A stretch of DNA of 64,000 nt, taken from Plutella xylostella (Eukaryota; Arthropoda; Insecta; Lepidoptera; Plutellidae). The translations under genes and the position numbers were made by a program. Shown here in pieces: positions 1-9,600 of this stretch. The notes beneath the pieces are model-generated. The model did not search any database. It was not told the origin of the DNA and saw only the letters and a program-made list of their open reading frames with translations. The stretch lies in the NCBI RefSeq assembly GCF_932276165.1, contig NC_063991.1, positions 2,905,001 to 2,969,000 of the forward strand, in the 5' to 3' direction. How positions within the stretch are numbered: position 1 is the stretch's first letter; each line of letters begins with the position of its first letter.

Positions 1-97
1 CAACAAAAACTATAACATTTTGTTAAAATGTTTGAAAAAATTGGGGTCGTTTAGCGTCGGAATTTTGTGAGTGGAACTATTTCATTGCCCGTGAGTG
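1..97 (-). mobile_element. TA-inserting MITE (family M1), truncated by window edge
   Basis: Only the right end is present. It ends in CCCGTGAGTG and matches, in reverse orientation, the element at 56443-56675, including a stretch reading CCCCAATTTTTTCAAAC on the other strand. A third copy is at 60932-61162. The two full copies have inverted termini CACTCACGG...CCGTGAGTG flanked by TA, which suggests a non-autonomous Tc1/mariner derivative. The TA expected after this copy reads TG. Confidence 0.7.
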
Positions 98-227
98 TGT
101 GTATTCTAATATACTCACATTCCGCCTGCTGCCCCACCCATGTATGGTGCACTGGATCTCCATCCCCGGAGTCGCAATAAGCGGCATGGCATACCTTGTC
201 AACGAACATTTATTTATTGAACACTAT

Positions 228-479
228 GGGTCAATTTATACTGGGGCAGAGTCGAAGCGCAGCGAAGCGTCAAATTCTTAACAACTAAAGCAAAGCCGCA
301 CGAATGGTTGGTTGCGTTGGTCACGCGTAGATGCGCGAATCGCGAAGAATGCGCGCGACTTTTTAAAATCTCAGTAGCAATGTGTGCGTTATGCTGTGGA
401 GTTAATGTTGTATTTGTAATGTTCAGTATTGAATAGACGCTTCGATGCGCTTTGACTCTGTACTAGTATAAATTGACCC
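228..479. mobile_element. MITE with ~45-bp terminal inverted repeats
   Basis: The ends GGGTCAATTTATACT and AGTATAAATTGACCC are inverted repeats, and the similarity runs about 45 bp inward through a CAGAGTC.AAGCGCA.CGAAGCG block. Flanking TAT on both sides (225-227, 480-482) is a plausible 3-bp target duplication. The interior has no convincing coding capacity. The superfamily is not assigned. Confidence 0.7.
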
Positions 480-482
480 TAT

Positions 483-794
483 AATAACGGCTGCCGAATT
501 TGAAAATAGTCATTTAAATATAGCCTGATATCGCTAACTTTAAAATGTATACCTAAGTGTTTTTTTACTGGTTGCTAACAAAGAATAATTGTTGCCCTAA
601 TTAAGTTAGCGTTGCCATACTGAAAATGAAAATGAAAAATATTTTATTTCTTTAACAAAAACGGTACAAAAAACATTTTATGGTTGCGACCCTCTATTAA
701 GTGTAAAAACACCTGTGTTAGGGGGCCACGCTCTTCCGTAACAAAAAGATTTTCGTACCATAGGTATATGTTATCGTAAAATATTAGGCAGGTT
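483..794. other. Non-coding gap
   Basis: AT-rich sequence with no gene seen. A stretch near 625-700 resembles the 3' tail of a LINE but is too short to classify. The last four bases, GGTT at 791-794, are the left target-site duplication of the adjacent LTR element. Confidence 0.5.
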
Positions 795-1531
795 TATAGT
801 GGCGTGTGTAGGCAGGAAGCAATAATAAAAAGTCCCAAGTGCACAATAATGAAAGTAAAGTTTATTGCACAAAGTACACACACAAAAGTCTATTAGAAAG
901 AAGCAAGAAGGAGTAGAAAGTATAGTGGAAGAAATAGCTTAGAAATGATAGCACATACAATATAGATTTAAGAATAAGCGGAGTAGGTATTCTCGACGCA
1001 AGCAAATAATTAGCAAATAAAATAATCTACTAGCGGCGGAGTGCGAAAGCGGACTGCCGGCCGCGGGCCGGCTCAGGTAGCCGCGTGCGAGTATATTAAC
1101 AATATCATGCGATCTCGCTCGCGCGTAGATCAGCGATAAGGATTCTACGTCACCGCATGCGCTACCGCTGGCCGGCGCACGACTCGACAGAATTATCTAT
1201 ATAAAATACGTTTAGTCTTGTCTGTCTGTTTGTCACTTATTTTAATGTTTACTATATTATAATTATTTTTACTTTTATACATTACTAATATATATATGCT
1301 TTATTTAAATTTACAATTTTAGAATAGGTATAAGTAATTTTTACGTTTATTTAGTACTTTAATGATTTACAACAATGATATTAAACTGTAGATATTGTAA
1401 ATAGGTATTTTTATATTTTATACATGTAAGTTATAAAATTATTTTGAATTTAAGTTAATGCAAAAGATATTATAGGTATCTAGGTATTTACGTATCTAGG
1501 TATTTAGGTAAGTAGGCCATAGGGCACTACA
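795..1531 (-). repeat. 3' LTR of element A
   Basis: This is the 3' LTR relative to the minus-strand coding direction. It contains a GC-rich island around 1035-1170 within otherwise AT-rich sequence. Its inner edge at 1531 abuts the polypurine tract at about 1532-1543. Confidence 0.95.
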
Positions 1532-1551
1532 TCACCCCCCTCCAGAGACCG

Positions 1552-4500
1552 TCAAGGGCGATAATAGTCGGGAAATCGTACACGACGCCCTGATCTCGTC
1601 GTCCTGACGACATCTTCATCATCATCAGCACGAAGTATGTCTCGATTTTCCGCATTTGGAGTGTGACGAGTGACTGTGTGAGGAGGTGTGTTTGGTGTGT
1701 TGTGGTGAGTGTGAGAGGTAGGTGTGGTAGTGTCTGGGTCACACAGTATGAAGGCCGGCTTGATGCGGTCTATCGATACGGTCACCTGTTTACCATTTAC
1801 CAAGATTTTAAAAATCTTGTCACCTCGTTGGACGACCTTGTGGGGACCAGAGTATGCTGGCTTCAAAGCACCACCAACAGTGCAGTCCCTGAGAAACACG
1901 TGAGAAGACGTGGCAAGGTCCTTGAAAATAAATGTGTTGTGCTTGCTGTTGTGCCTGGCTGTTGGTGATGGTTGAAGGTTCCTAACCAAGTTCCTAAGCC
2001 TAGCCAAGTAATCAGTTGTATCAACTGTGACATCAGCCTCAGGGTCGAAGAATTCGCCTGGAAGGCGCATAGGCTGGCCGTATACGAGTTCGGCGGCTGA
2101 AGCCTGTACGTCTTCTTTATAGGCGCTGCGGATACCCATCAGCACTAGTGGAAGAGATTCCACCCAATTGTTGTTTGCATGGCAAGTTATCGCAGCTTTA
2201 AATTGGCGGTGGAATCTCTCCACCAGTCCATTGCAAGCTGGATGGTACGCCGTGGTTCGACGATGCTGGAATCCAGCAATCGTGGATAGGGCCTTAAATA
2301 GAGCGGATTCAAATTGCCCTCCTCTATCCGTAACTATATCCGTGGGGCACCCAAAGCGAGAGAACCAGCCACTCAGCAGGGCCTTTGCCACTGACTCGGC
2401 AGTCATATCTGCTAGTGGTATTGCCTCAGGCCATCGCGTGAAGCGATCGACGGCGGTGAGACAATACCGGAAACCTTGACACAATGGCAAAGGTCCCACG
2501 AGGTCAATGTGGATGAAGGCGAATCTTGACTGGGGTAATTTGTAGGTGCCTAACGGAGCGGACACGTGTCGTGTGATCTTTGATCGTTGGCAAGGTAAGC
2601 AGGATTGAACCCACTCACGACAGTCCTTCCTAACGCCTGGCCAGACGTAGCGGTCTGAAACCAGTTTTGCAGTTGCTTTGGTGCCTGGATGACTGAAGGA
2701 GTGCAAGCTTGCAAAAATTGCAGTACGCAACTCCTTGGGCACGTACGGTCTTGGGGTTGAGGAGCTGATGTCACAATACAACTGACTACTTGTTCCAGGT
2801 ATACTTACCTGCTTCAGGTGCAGAGAAGTGTCTCCAGCCAGCAGTTGTTTCAGCTCCGGGTCCTCGAGTTGAGCGGCGGCGATCCTTTCAGCGTGCACAG
2901 GTTGAGCAATCTCCTCAATACGCGAAAGTGTGTCTGCCACGACATTGTTCTTCCCCGAGATGTGCCGTATATCGGTGGTGAATTGTGCGATAAAGTCTAA
3001 ATGCCTGAACTGCCGGGGAGAACAATTGTCTTTACGAGAGTGGAAAGCAAACGTGATAGGCTTGTGGTCCGTGTAAATGACGAAGTCACGAGCCTCCAAC
3101 ATGTGACGGAAATATTTCACACTCTCGTAAATGGCGAGCAACTCTCGGTCGTAAGGAGAATACTTAACCTGTGCAGGGCTCAACTTACGCGAAAAGAAAG
3201 CGAGAGGCTCCCATGCTCCCTCGGTCAGCTGCTGCAGGACAGATCCAATGGCCTTGTCTGACGCGTCCGTGACCAACGCCAACTTTGCGTTGCAATCAGG
3301 ATGCGCCAGCATTGCTGCTTGACACAAGCTGTCCTTGCACTTCTGGAATGCCAGGAGTTCCTGTGGAGAGAAGTCCACGGGATGCGAACCTTTTACCGAT
3401 CCAGTTAGTAGGGCATTTAACGGTGCTTGATGAGTGGCCGCCTCGGGAATAAACCTTCGGTAAAAGTTTAGCATCCCGAGGAACCTTCGTAGTTCCCTGA
3501 CAGTTTTCGGTGCAGGGAAGTTGTGAATGGCCTCAACCTTGGAAGGTAGGGGCCGTGTTCCTTTGGCTGAAATATTATAGCCTAAGAAGTTTACCTCCGG
3601 CACACCAAAGACGCTCTTAGAGCTGTTGATGACCATACCGTATTCCCTCAGTCTGGTGAAGAGCTGGCGCAGGTGGGTCTCGTGGGTCTTCTGGTCTTTC
3701 GAGAAGACCAGAAAATCGTCGATGTATGAGTATGTGAAATCCAGACCCCTGAGCATCTCATCCACGAAGCGCTGAAACGTCTGACCGGCATTTCGAAGTC
3801 CGAACGTCATGTACGGGAATTCGAAAAGACCGAACGGCGTGGTGATGGCGGTCTTCGGGATGTCATCCGGATGTACAGGAATCTGGTTATACGCCTTGAC
3901 CAGGTCGATCTGGGAGAAGACGGTACAGCCAGACAGGCTGTGAGCAAAGTCCTGGATGTGCCGGATGGGGTAAGAGTCCGGAATAGTACGGGCGTTCAGC
4001 ATTCTGTAGTCTCCACAAGGGCGCCAACCATCGTCCTTCTTCGGCGCGAGGTGGAGTGGCGAAGACCAGGGCGATTCTGATGGTCTACAGGTGCCAGCTT
4101 GCAACATGGCCTCGAATTCGGCCTTGGCTATTTTTAATTTGTCAGGGGCCAACCTACGTGGTGAACCTGATACTGGTGGCCCAGGTGTGGTGCGGATGTG
4201 GTGTACAGTGTTATGTTTAGGAGTGCGGTGTGTGCCATGAGGACGAGTGATGTCTGGAAATTCGCGAAGTATATGTGTATATGCGGAATTACCGAGACTT
4301 ACTTTAACCGATGAGATGTCATCAGTACGACGGGCAGGCGAAGCCGGGGTGGTGAGGCTAGTGTTATTATCGATGAGGCGTTTGTTCCTGCAATCAACAA
4401 CTAGATTATAATAGCACAAAAAATCCACGCCTATTATCGCCTTTGTTACGTCGGCTACAATAAATTTCCAAGTGAAGTCGCGGCGTAAGCCTAGGTTAAG

Positions 4501-5007
4501 AGAAATATTTATGAAACCGTAGGTATTTATTGTAGTTCCGTTAGCCGCACACAACTCGTAATTTGTTTTATTTAACTGTCGCGCTATTGCCGATCGGGGA
4601 TAGACACAGAGGTCGCTACCAGTGTCGACCAGAAACTGCACCTTCGACCGCTGATCGGTGATGAACAGGCGACCCGCACTCGGACAATCATCAGTCGCCA
4701 TTACTGATTGCCCCGAGCATTTCCCGCCTGTGGGTAGTCGCACGGTTTCACGCACCGTTTTGCCCGCTCGCCGAAGTTCTGGTGGTACCAGCACTGTGGG
4801 TACCGTCGGTATGCAGATGATGAGCGGGTGGAGCTGGATCGACGGCCGTGACGCGTGCGGCTGCTGGAGCGTCCTCGGGGGCGGGACATTCGGTCCACCT
4901 TGTCCGCCAGCTTCTCCATCTGCCTGGTGAGGGCGGCGATCTCCGAGCTCGTGGCGCCACCCGACGTACCTGGTGCAGCTGCTGTGGAGGTGACAGCGGC
5001 TGTACAT
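1552..5007 (-). CDS. Pol polyprotein of Gypsy element A (protease, RT, RNase H, integrase)
   Basis: Open reading frame of 1151 codons. The functional part probably begins near 4720, where it leaves the gag overlap; the upstream residues to 5007 read gag in another frame. Domains in order are an aspartic protease with VDTGSD, reverse transcriptase with the catalytic box YIDD, RNase H starting TDASDKAIGS, and integrase with an HHCC zinc-binding motif (ending CLPCQRSK) followed by the DDE core. It overlaps gag in the -1 frame, so it is most likely made as a Gag-Pol fusion by ribosomal frameshifting. No stop or frameshift damage is visible, consistent with a young and possibly autonomous copy. 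Family placement is by domain order and motifs; the clade is not assigned. Confidence 0.93.
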   Translation of the reverse strand: MYSRCHLHSSCTRYVGWRHELGDRRPHQADGEAGGQGGPNVPPPRTLQQPHASRPSIQLHPLIICIPTVPTVLVPPELRRAGKTVRETVRLPTGGKCSGQSVMATDDCPSAGRLFITDQRSKVQFLVDTGSDLCVYPRSAIARQLNKTNYELCAANGTTINTYGFINISLNLGLRRDFTWKFIVADVTKAIIGVDFLCYYNLVVDCRNKRLIDNNTSLTTPASPARRTDDISSVKVSLGNSAYTHILREFPDITRPHGTHRTPKHNTVHHIRTTPGPPVSGSPRRLAPDKLKIAKAEFEAMLQAGTCRPSESPWSSPLHLAPKKDDGWRPCGDYRMLNARTIPDSYPIRHIQDFAHSLSGCTVFSQIDLVKAYNQIPVHPDDIPKTAITTPFGLFEFPYMTFGLRNAGQTFQRFVDEMLRGLDFTYSYIDDFLVFSKDQKTHETHLRQLFTRLREYGMVINSSKSVFGVPEVNFLGYNISAKGTRPLPSKVEAIHNFPAPKTVRELRRFLGMLNFYRRFIPEAATHQAPLNALLTGSVKGSHPVDFSPQELLAFQKCKDSLCQAAMLAHPDCNAKLALVTDASDKAIGSVLQQLTEGAWEPLAFFSRKLSPAQVKYSPYDRELLAIYESVKYFRHMLEARDFVIYTDHKPITFAFHSRKDNCSPRQFRHLDFIAQFTTDIRHISGKNNVVADTLSRIEEIAQPVHAERIAAAQLEDPELKQLLAGDTSLHLKQVSIPGTSSQLYCDISSSTPRPYVPKELRTAIFASLHSFSHPGTKATAKLVSDRYVWPGVRKDCREWVQSCLPCQRSKITRHVSAPLGTYKLPQSRFAFIHIDLVGPLPLCQGFRYCLTAVDRFTRWPEAIPLADMTAESVAKALLSGWFSRFGCPTDIVTDRGGQFESALFKALSTIAGFQHRRTTAYHPACNGLVERFHRQFKAAITCHANNNWVESLPLVLMGIRSAYKEDVQASAAELVYGQPMRLPGEFFDPEADVTVDTTDYLARLRNLVRNLQPSPTARHNSKHNTFIFKDLATSSHVFLRDCTVGGALKPAYSGPHKVVQRGDKIFKILVNGKQVTVSIDRIKPAFILCDPDTTTPTSHTHHNTPNTPPHTVTRHTPNAENRDILRADDDEDVVRTTRSGRRVRFPDYYRP

Positions 5008-5534
5008 CCGACCTGGGTACCGACGACGTCGTGGATCTTGTCAGCTAACTCGGCCAGCTCAGTCAGGTCCGTCTTGGATTGGGATGCGATGATGGCCTGA
5101 GTGGAGCTGGGCAGGCGGCTCGTCCATATGGTCCGCAGGAACTCGTCAGGTACTCCGGGGCCGGCCAGGTCCTTCAGGTGCCGGTAAAATTGCGAGGGCT
5201 TCCGGTCTCCGAGCTCCTCATGCATGAGAAGCTGCTTCACCTTCTTCTCGCGTGACGCCGACAGCCTCTTGATGAGCTCAGTTTTTAGCTTTTCGTATTT
5301 GTCCGCGTCCGGAGGGTAGGAAATTATGTCCTCTACCTCCGCGGCGTATTGGGCATCCAGGTTGCCGACGACGTAGAAGTACTTCGTCTCATCAGTCTTG
5401 ATGTTGGCCAGGGTGAACTGCTCCTCCATCTGGCTGAACCACAGCCCTGGCTTCTCCGCGTAGAAGGGCGGAATTCTCACGCCAACTCGGAAGGTCTCCG
5501 CTGACGATGATGTCGATGCTTTTTCTTGAGCCAT
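4701..5534 (-). CDS. Gag-like protein of Gypsy element A
   Basis: Starts at the ATG at 5534 (MAQEKAS...); a longer open frame begins at TTG six bases upstream. About 277 residues. The N-terminal half resembles retrotransposon capsid sequences of arthropod Gypsy elements (PPFYAEKPGLWFSQMEEQF near the start). A Ser/Arg-rich stretch and a Cys/His cluster (CWYHQNFG...RCVKPC) near the C terminus probably bind nucleic acid, in place of a classical CCHC knuckle. The 3' end overlaps pol. The stop codon TAA is at 4703-4701, 16 nt after a candidate slippery heptamer. Confidence 0.88.
   Translation of the reverse strand: MAQEKASTSSSAETFRVGVRIPPFYAEKPGLWFSQMEEQFTLANIKTDETKYFYVVGNLDAQYAAEVEDIISYPPDADKYEKLKTELIKRLSASREKKVKQLLMHEELGDRKPSQFYRHLKDLAGPGVPDEFLRTIWTSRLPSSTQAIIASQSKTDLTELAELADKIHDVVGTQVGCTAAVTSTAAAPGTSGGATSSEIAALTRQMEKLADKVDRMSRPRGRSSSRTRHGRRSSSTRSSSAYRRYPQCWYHQNFGERAKRCVKPCDYPQAGNARGNQ
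4719..4725 (-). promoter_or_regulatory. Candidate -1 ribosomal frameshift site GGGAAAT
   Basis: On the minus strand the gag frame reads G GGA AAT, which fits the X XXY YYZ slippery pattern. Slipping back one base gives GGG AAA and enters the pol frame just upstream of the protease. It lies 16 nt before the gag stop. I did not test for a downstream stem or pseudoknot. Confidence 0.55.
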
Positions 5535-5564
5535 CTTCAAAGTGTCCTTTTACGGGGTCACCAA

Positions 5565-6301
5565 TATAGTGGCGTGTGTAGGCAGGAAGCAATAATAAAA
5601 AGTCCCAAGTGCACAATAATGAAAGTAAAGTTTATTGCACAAAGTACACACACAAAAGTCTATTAGAAAGAAGCAAGAAGGAGTAGAAAGTATAGTGGAA
5701 GAAATAGCTTAGAAATGATAGCACATACAATATAGATTTAAGAATAAGCGGAGTAGGTATTCTCGACGCAAGCAAATAATTAGCAAATAAAATAATCTAC
5801 TAGCGGCGGAGTGCGAAAGCGGACTGCCGGCCGCGGGCCGGCTCAGGTAGCCGCGTGCGAGTATATTAACAATATCATGCGATCTCGCTCGCGCGTAGAT
5901 CAGCGATAAGGATTCTACGTCACCGCATGCGCTACCGCTGGCCGGCGCACGACTCGACAGAATTATCTATATAAAATACGTTTAGTCTTGTCTGTCTGTT
6001 TGTCACTTATTTTAATGTTTACTATATTATAATTATTTTTACTTTTATACATTACTAATATATATATGCTTTATTTAAATTTACAATTTTAGAATAGGTA
6101 TAAGTAATTTTTACGTTTATTTAGTACTTTAATGATTTACAACAATAATATTAAACTGTAGATATTGTAAATAGGTATTTTTATATTTTATACATGTAAG
6201 TTATAAAATTATTTTGAATTTAAGTTAATGCAAAAGATATTATAGGTATCTAGGTATTTACGTATCTAGGTATTTAGGTAAGTAGGCCATAGGGCACTAC
6301 A
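5565..6301 (-). repeat. 5' LTR of element A
   Basis: Upstream LTR relative to gag, so it should carry the promoter. The primer-binding region starts just inside it (about 5552-5564, minus strand TTGGTGACCCCG). It differs from the other LTR at one base by eye. Confidence 0.95.
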
Positions 6302-6512
6302 GGTTTACATGCAAAAATAAATACTTAAATACTAGGTATTTAGTAGGTACATTAAATACTCTACATAAATAAATAAATTATAGTCGAATAAATATGTAAA
6401 CACTCTATCTATCCTTCTTCTTTGGCAGTTTGCAAGTTTAGTTCTAAGAAAGTGCAATAGTGTAAACAAACTTAACTTACAAAGTACACTTTAGGAAAAA
6501 TATAAATTACTT

Positions 6513-6620
6513 ACATTGGGACTAACATAACACTGGCGAAAAGTGGGTGCAGCAATGCACCTCTGCCTACCCCGCAAGGGAGTACATTAAGTACAAGGTG
6601 TGAGTGTTTGCTTTTTTTTG
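6513..6620 (+). mobile_element. SINE-B 3' fragment
   Basis: The segment from CATTGGGACTAACAT through AAGTGGGTGCAGCAATGCAC and CCCCGCAAGGGAGTACATTA matches the 3' half of the full SINE-B at 41309-41572. The tRNA-related head is missing. The rest of 6302-6636 has no recognisable feature. Confidence 0.8.
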
Positions 6621-6636
6621 TTTATAAATTACTTAC

Positions 6637-9600
6637 CTGACGCGATTTATAGTGAACTGAGCGTTGGGCATCTTTTCTTGAAATTTGAAATTGCTGCGCA
6701 GAACCATAATGGACAGCCCGTCCGAGTAACAGTCTGACCTGTTGAAGTCTGTAAAAGAACACATACCCTTTTATATCACATGCAAGACGTATTTAAAAAG
6801 CGCTGAAAACTAGCGTATACGCTTGTCCAAAAGTGACCTCTTTTATCCTAAGAATGGCAATAGTATTTTTATTTTATTTTATTTGATTAGGAAAGCTAAC
6901 AGCATGTTACACAAATAATAAATACATGAAAACAGGTATCTTAAAGCTAATGACAAGCTTTCACAGATAAATGTACAAAAGTACCTACTTAGTAACATAT
7001 TAAAAAAAGCGCACTTAAGTTATTAAATATTTTGGTCTAAATCTAGATACAAAAAAAAAAACAAAAGAACAACAAGAACCACTTAAGTAGATATGATTAA
7101 TTAATTAATTTAGCACAGTTGTTGAGTTGATGCTACAAAAGTCCGAATAAAATGAGTTTTAAATGATTCGATGCAACTACAGTTGCCCGAGCACAAGTTT
7201 CGATCCTCCGTTAACGTTGCGTATCGTTGAATCTATGCGATACCTAATTCGAATCTACAGTCGAAATCTATAGCATTGAATGCTAGCGTTGGCTAGGAGA
7301 TTCGAAGGTTCGTTTAGAAACTGCTGTCTTAACCTTATTATATCCTAAATTTCGCATTTTTTTTGTTTTTATTATGAAAATATTGTTGAAATAAGTGCTA
7401 TTATTTAATATTATTTAATTAAATAAATAAACAAAGTGAAATTAAAATAATTCTATCAATTATTTTTAAAAGTTGTTTTAATTTTATATCGTATTATGAA
7501 CAAATATGGACGTTTGTGATTGTGAAACCAATTTGACGTATAGATTCAAACAAAAACGCTAGCGATAAAATTTCGTTCGAATCTATGCGTCAAATTGGGT
7601 TCGTAATCGCTAAAATGTCAAATTTATATGGGCAAAGACTTTCGAATCTATACGCTTTCGATACCATAGTCGATAGGTGAATGAATTTCGAATCTATACG
7701 CTTTCGATACCATATTCGATAGGTGAATGAACGTCACTGTTATTTTTCCATATGTTTGTGTAGTATCGAATCCTGTGCTCGCCCTACTGAAGATGTCAAG
7801 ATCGATCGATATTGCGCATATACATACGCGTAGTATCTACGATACTGTACTTCCCTATTTTTTATGTGTAAACGCGTTATATTGGCATAAGACGAGCGTA
7901 TTTGAGCTTCATTTAATCCATCAGATACATACATTGATCCAACCTTGTTCCAAACTTAATGTAAAACTAATTTATTGATATAAATCCAATAAAAAAAAAT
8001 AGCTATAGCCATACCTACAAAGTCATTGACGACAATAATTAAGGCTGTTTTTAACAGCATGCGGATTTGATCACGCACGCGGGTTTTCACACCATTTTCC
8101 CACGACTCGCGTCTATTTTCTACGCGTTTATATGAATACTTGTATGAACGCGTGCGGGAAAATCCCACGTGCGTGATCAAATCCACATGCCGTTAAAAAC
8201 AGCCTCAGGGTTATGTAAAACACATAACAAGAACACTAAAGATACTTTTATTTCTTTATGTTTAAGGTTGCCTGTAAGAGAGCGAGCTCTTAGCGATAGT
8301 TAGTCTAGTTTATAAGTTATCTTTGTATATTTTAATTTGTGGTGTTCAATCCTAACTAATATTATAAATGCGAAAGTAACTGTGTCTGTCTGTCTGTCTG
8401 TCTGTTACTCTTTCACGCCAAAACTACTGAACGGATTTGAATGAAATTTGGTACACATAGGGTCTAGACCCTGAGAAAGAACATAGGCTACTTTTTATCC
8501 CGGAATTCCCACGGGAAAACTTTTTAAGGCGAAGCGAAGCTCGCGGGAACATCTAGTAAAGATATATTCTATTCTATTCTAATCTAAAGATACTCATACA
8601 TATAAAACACTTACTGCGATGCACAACATAGTGCTCAACCAACTGCTGCACCCCCCTATGGTCACTGAACACGTGGCTCCCGGCGTACACGGGGAACACG
8701 TTCCGCTCCCCGTAGACGCACACGGCCGGCGCCATCACCACGTGCGGCTCCAGGATCACCCCCGTGCAGAATAGCAGGGAGTGGGATAGGAAGTACACCT
8801 GAAAGATCCCCAATGTCATTATTTTGAAGAGCATAAATAAAGAAGCTAATCCAAAATGGGGATCGATATCGGTATCTAAAATTCGCATCGAATCCGCGCT
8901 ATTAAAGAAACCAATTCAAAATGGCGGACTCATGTAGGAATCTGTTATCCACATCCATAAACTAATCTAAAATGGCGGAACCCCCTAATAAAGAAACCAT
9001 TCGAATATGGCGGGAAAAGCCGCGCTAATAAAGAAGCTAGTTCAAAATGGCAGATCCGTGTAGCTATCTATAATCTCCATCAACATAGAAACTAATCCAA
9101 AACGGCGGAAAACCCCGCGCTAATAAAGAAACCATTCCAACATGGCGTAAAAAGCCGCGCTAACACAGCAATAGTCACAGAACACGTGGCTCCCGGCGTC
9201 CACGGGGAACATGTTCCGCTCCCCGGAGACGCACACGGCCGGCGCCATCACCACGTGCGGCTCCAGGATCACCCCCGTGCAGAATAGCAGCGAGTGGGAT
9301 AGGAAGTACACCTGGGAAGGATATAGGCCGCGTGAATATAGAAACTAATACAAAATGGCAGCAAAATCAGCACAATTAAAGAAGCTAGTTCAAAATGTCG
9401 GAAAAAAACGCGCTAATAAAGAAACCAATTCAAAATGGCGGAAAACCCCTAATAAAGAAACCATTCCAATATGGCGGAAAAGCCACGCTTATAAAGAAAC
9501 TAACGTAACCCGAAATGGTGGATCCGTCTTGGTATCTATAATCTGCATCAATATAGAAACTAATTCAAAATAGCGTAAAAACCGGCGCTAATAAAGAAAC

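Larger units (their letters stand above)
795..6301 (-). mobile_element. Complete Ty3/Gypsy LTR retrotransposon (element A)
   Basis: The element has 737-bp LTRs at 795-1531 and 5565-6301 that stay aligned at a constant 4770-bp offset. By eye they differ at one base (G at 1377, A at 6147). GGTT (791-794 and 6302-6305) flanks both ends, extendable to GGTTTA. Read on the minus strand, the LTR starts TGTAGTGCCC and ends CACTATA. A primer-binding region starting TTGGTGACCCCG follows the 5' LTR, and the purine tract GGAGGGGGGTGA precedes the 3' LTR. gag and pol are open. The order protease, RT, RNase H, integrase places it in Ty3/Gypsy. Near-identical LTRs mean a very recent insertion, and it may be active. 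It lies downstream of exon 4 of the protease-homologue gene. Confidence 0.95.

Noticed and set aside
7727..7978. 83-codon plus-strand frame
   Set aside because: It spans the end of a TIR element and non-coding intron sequence, with no motif or splice context.
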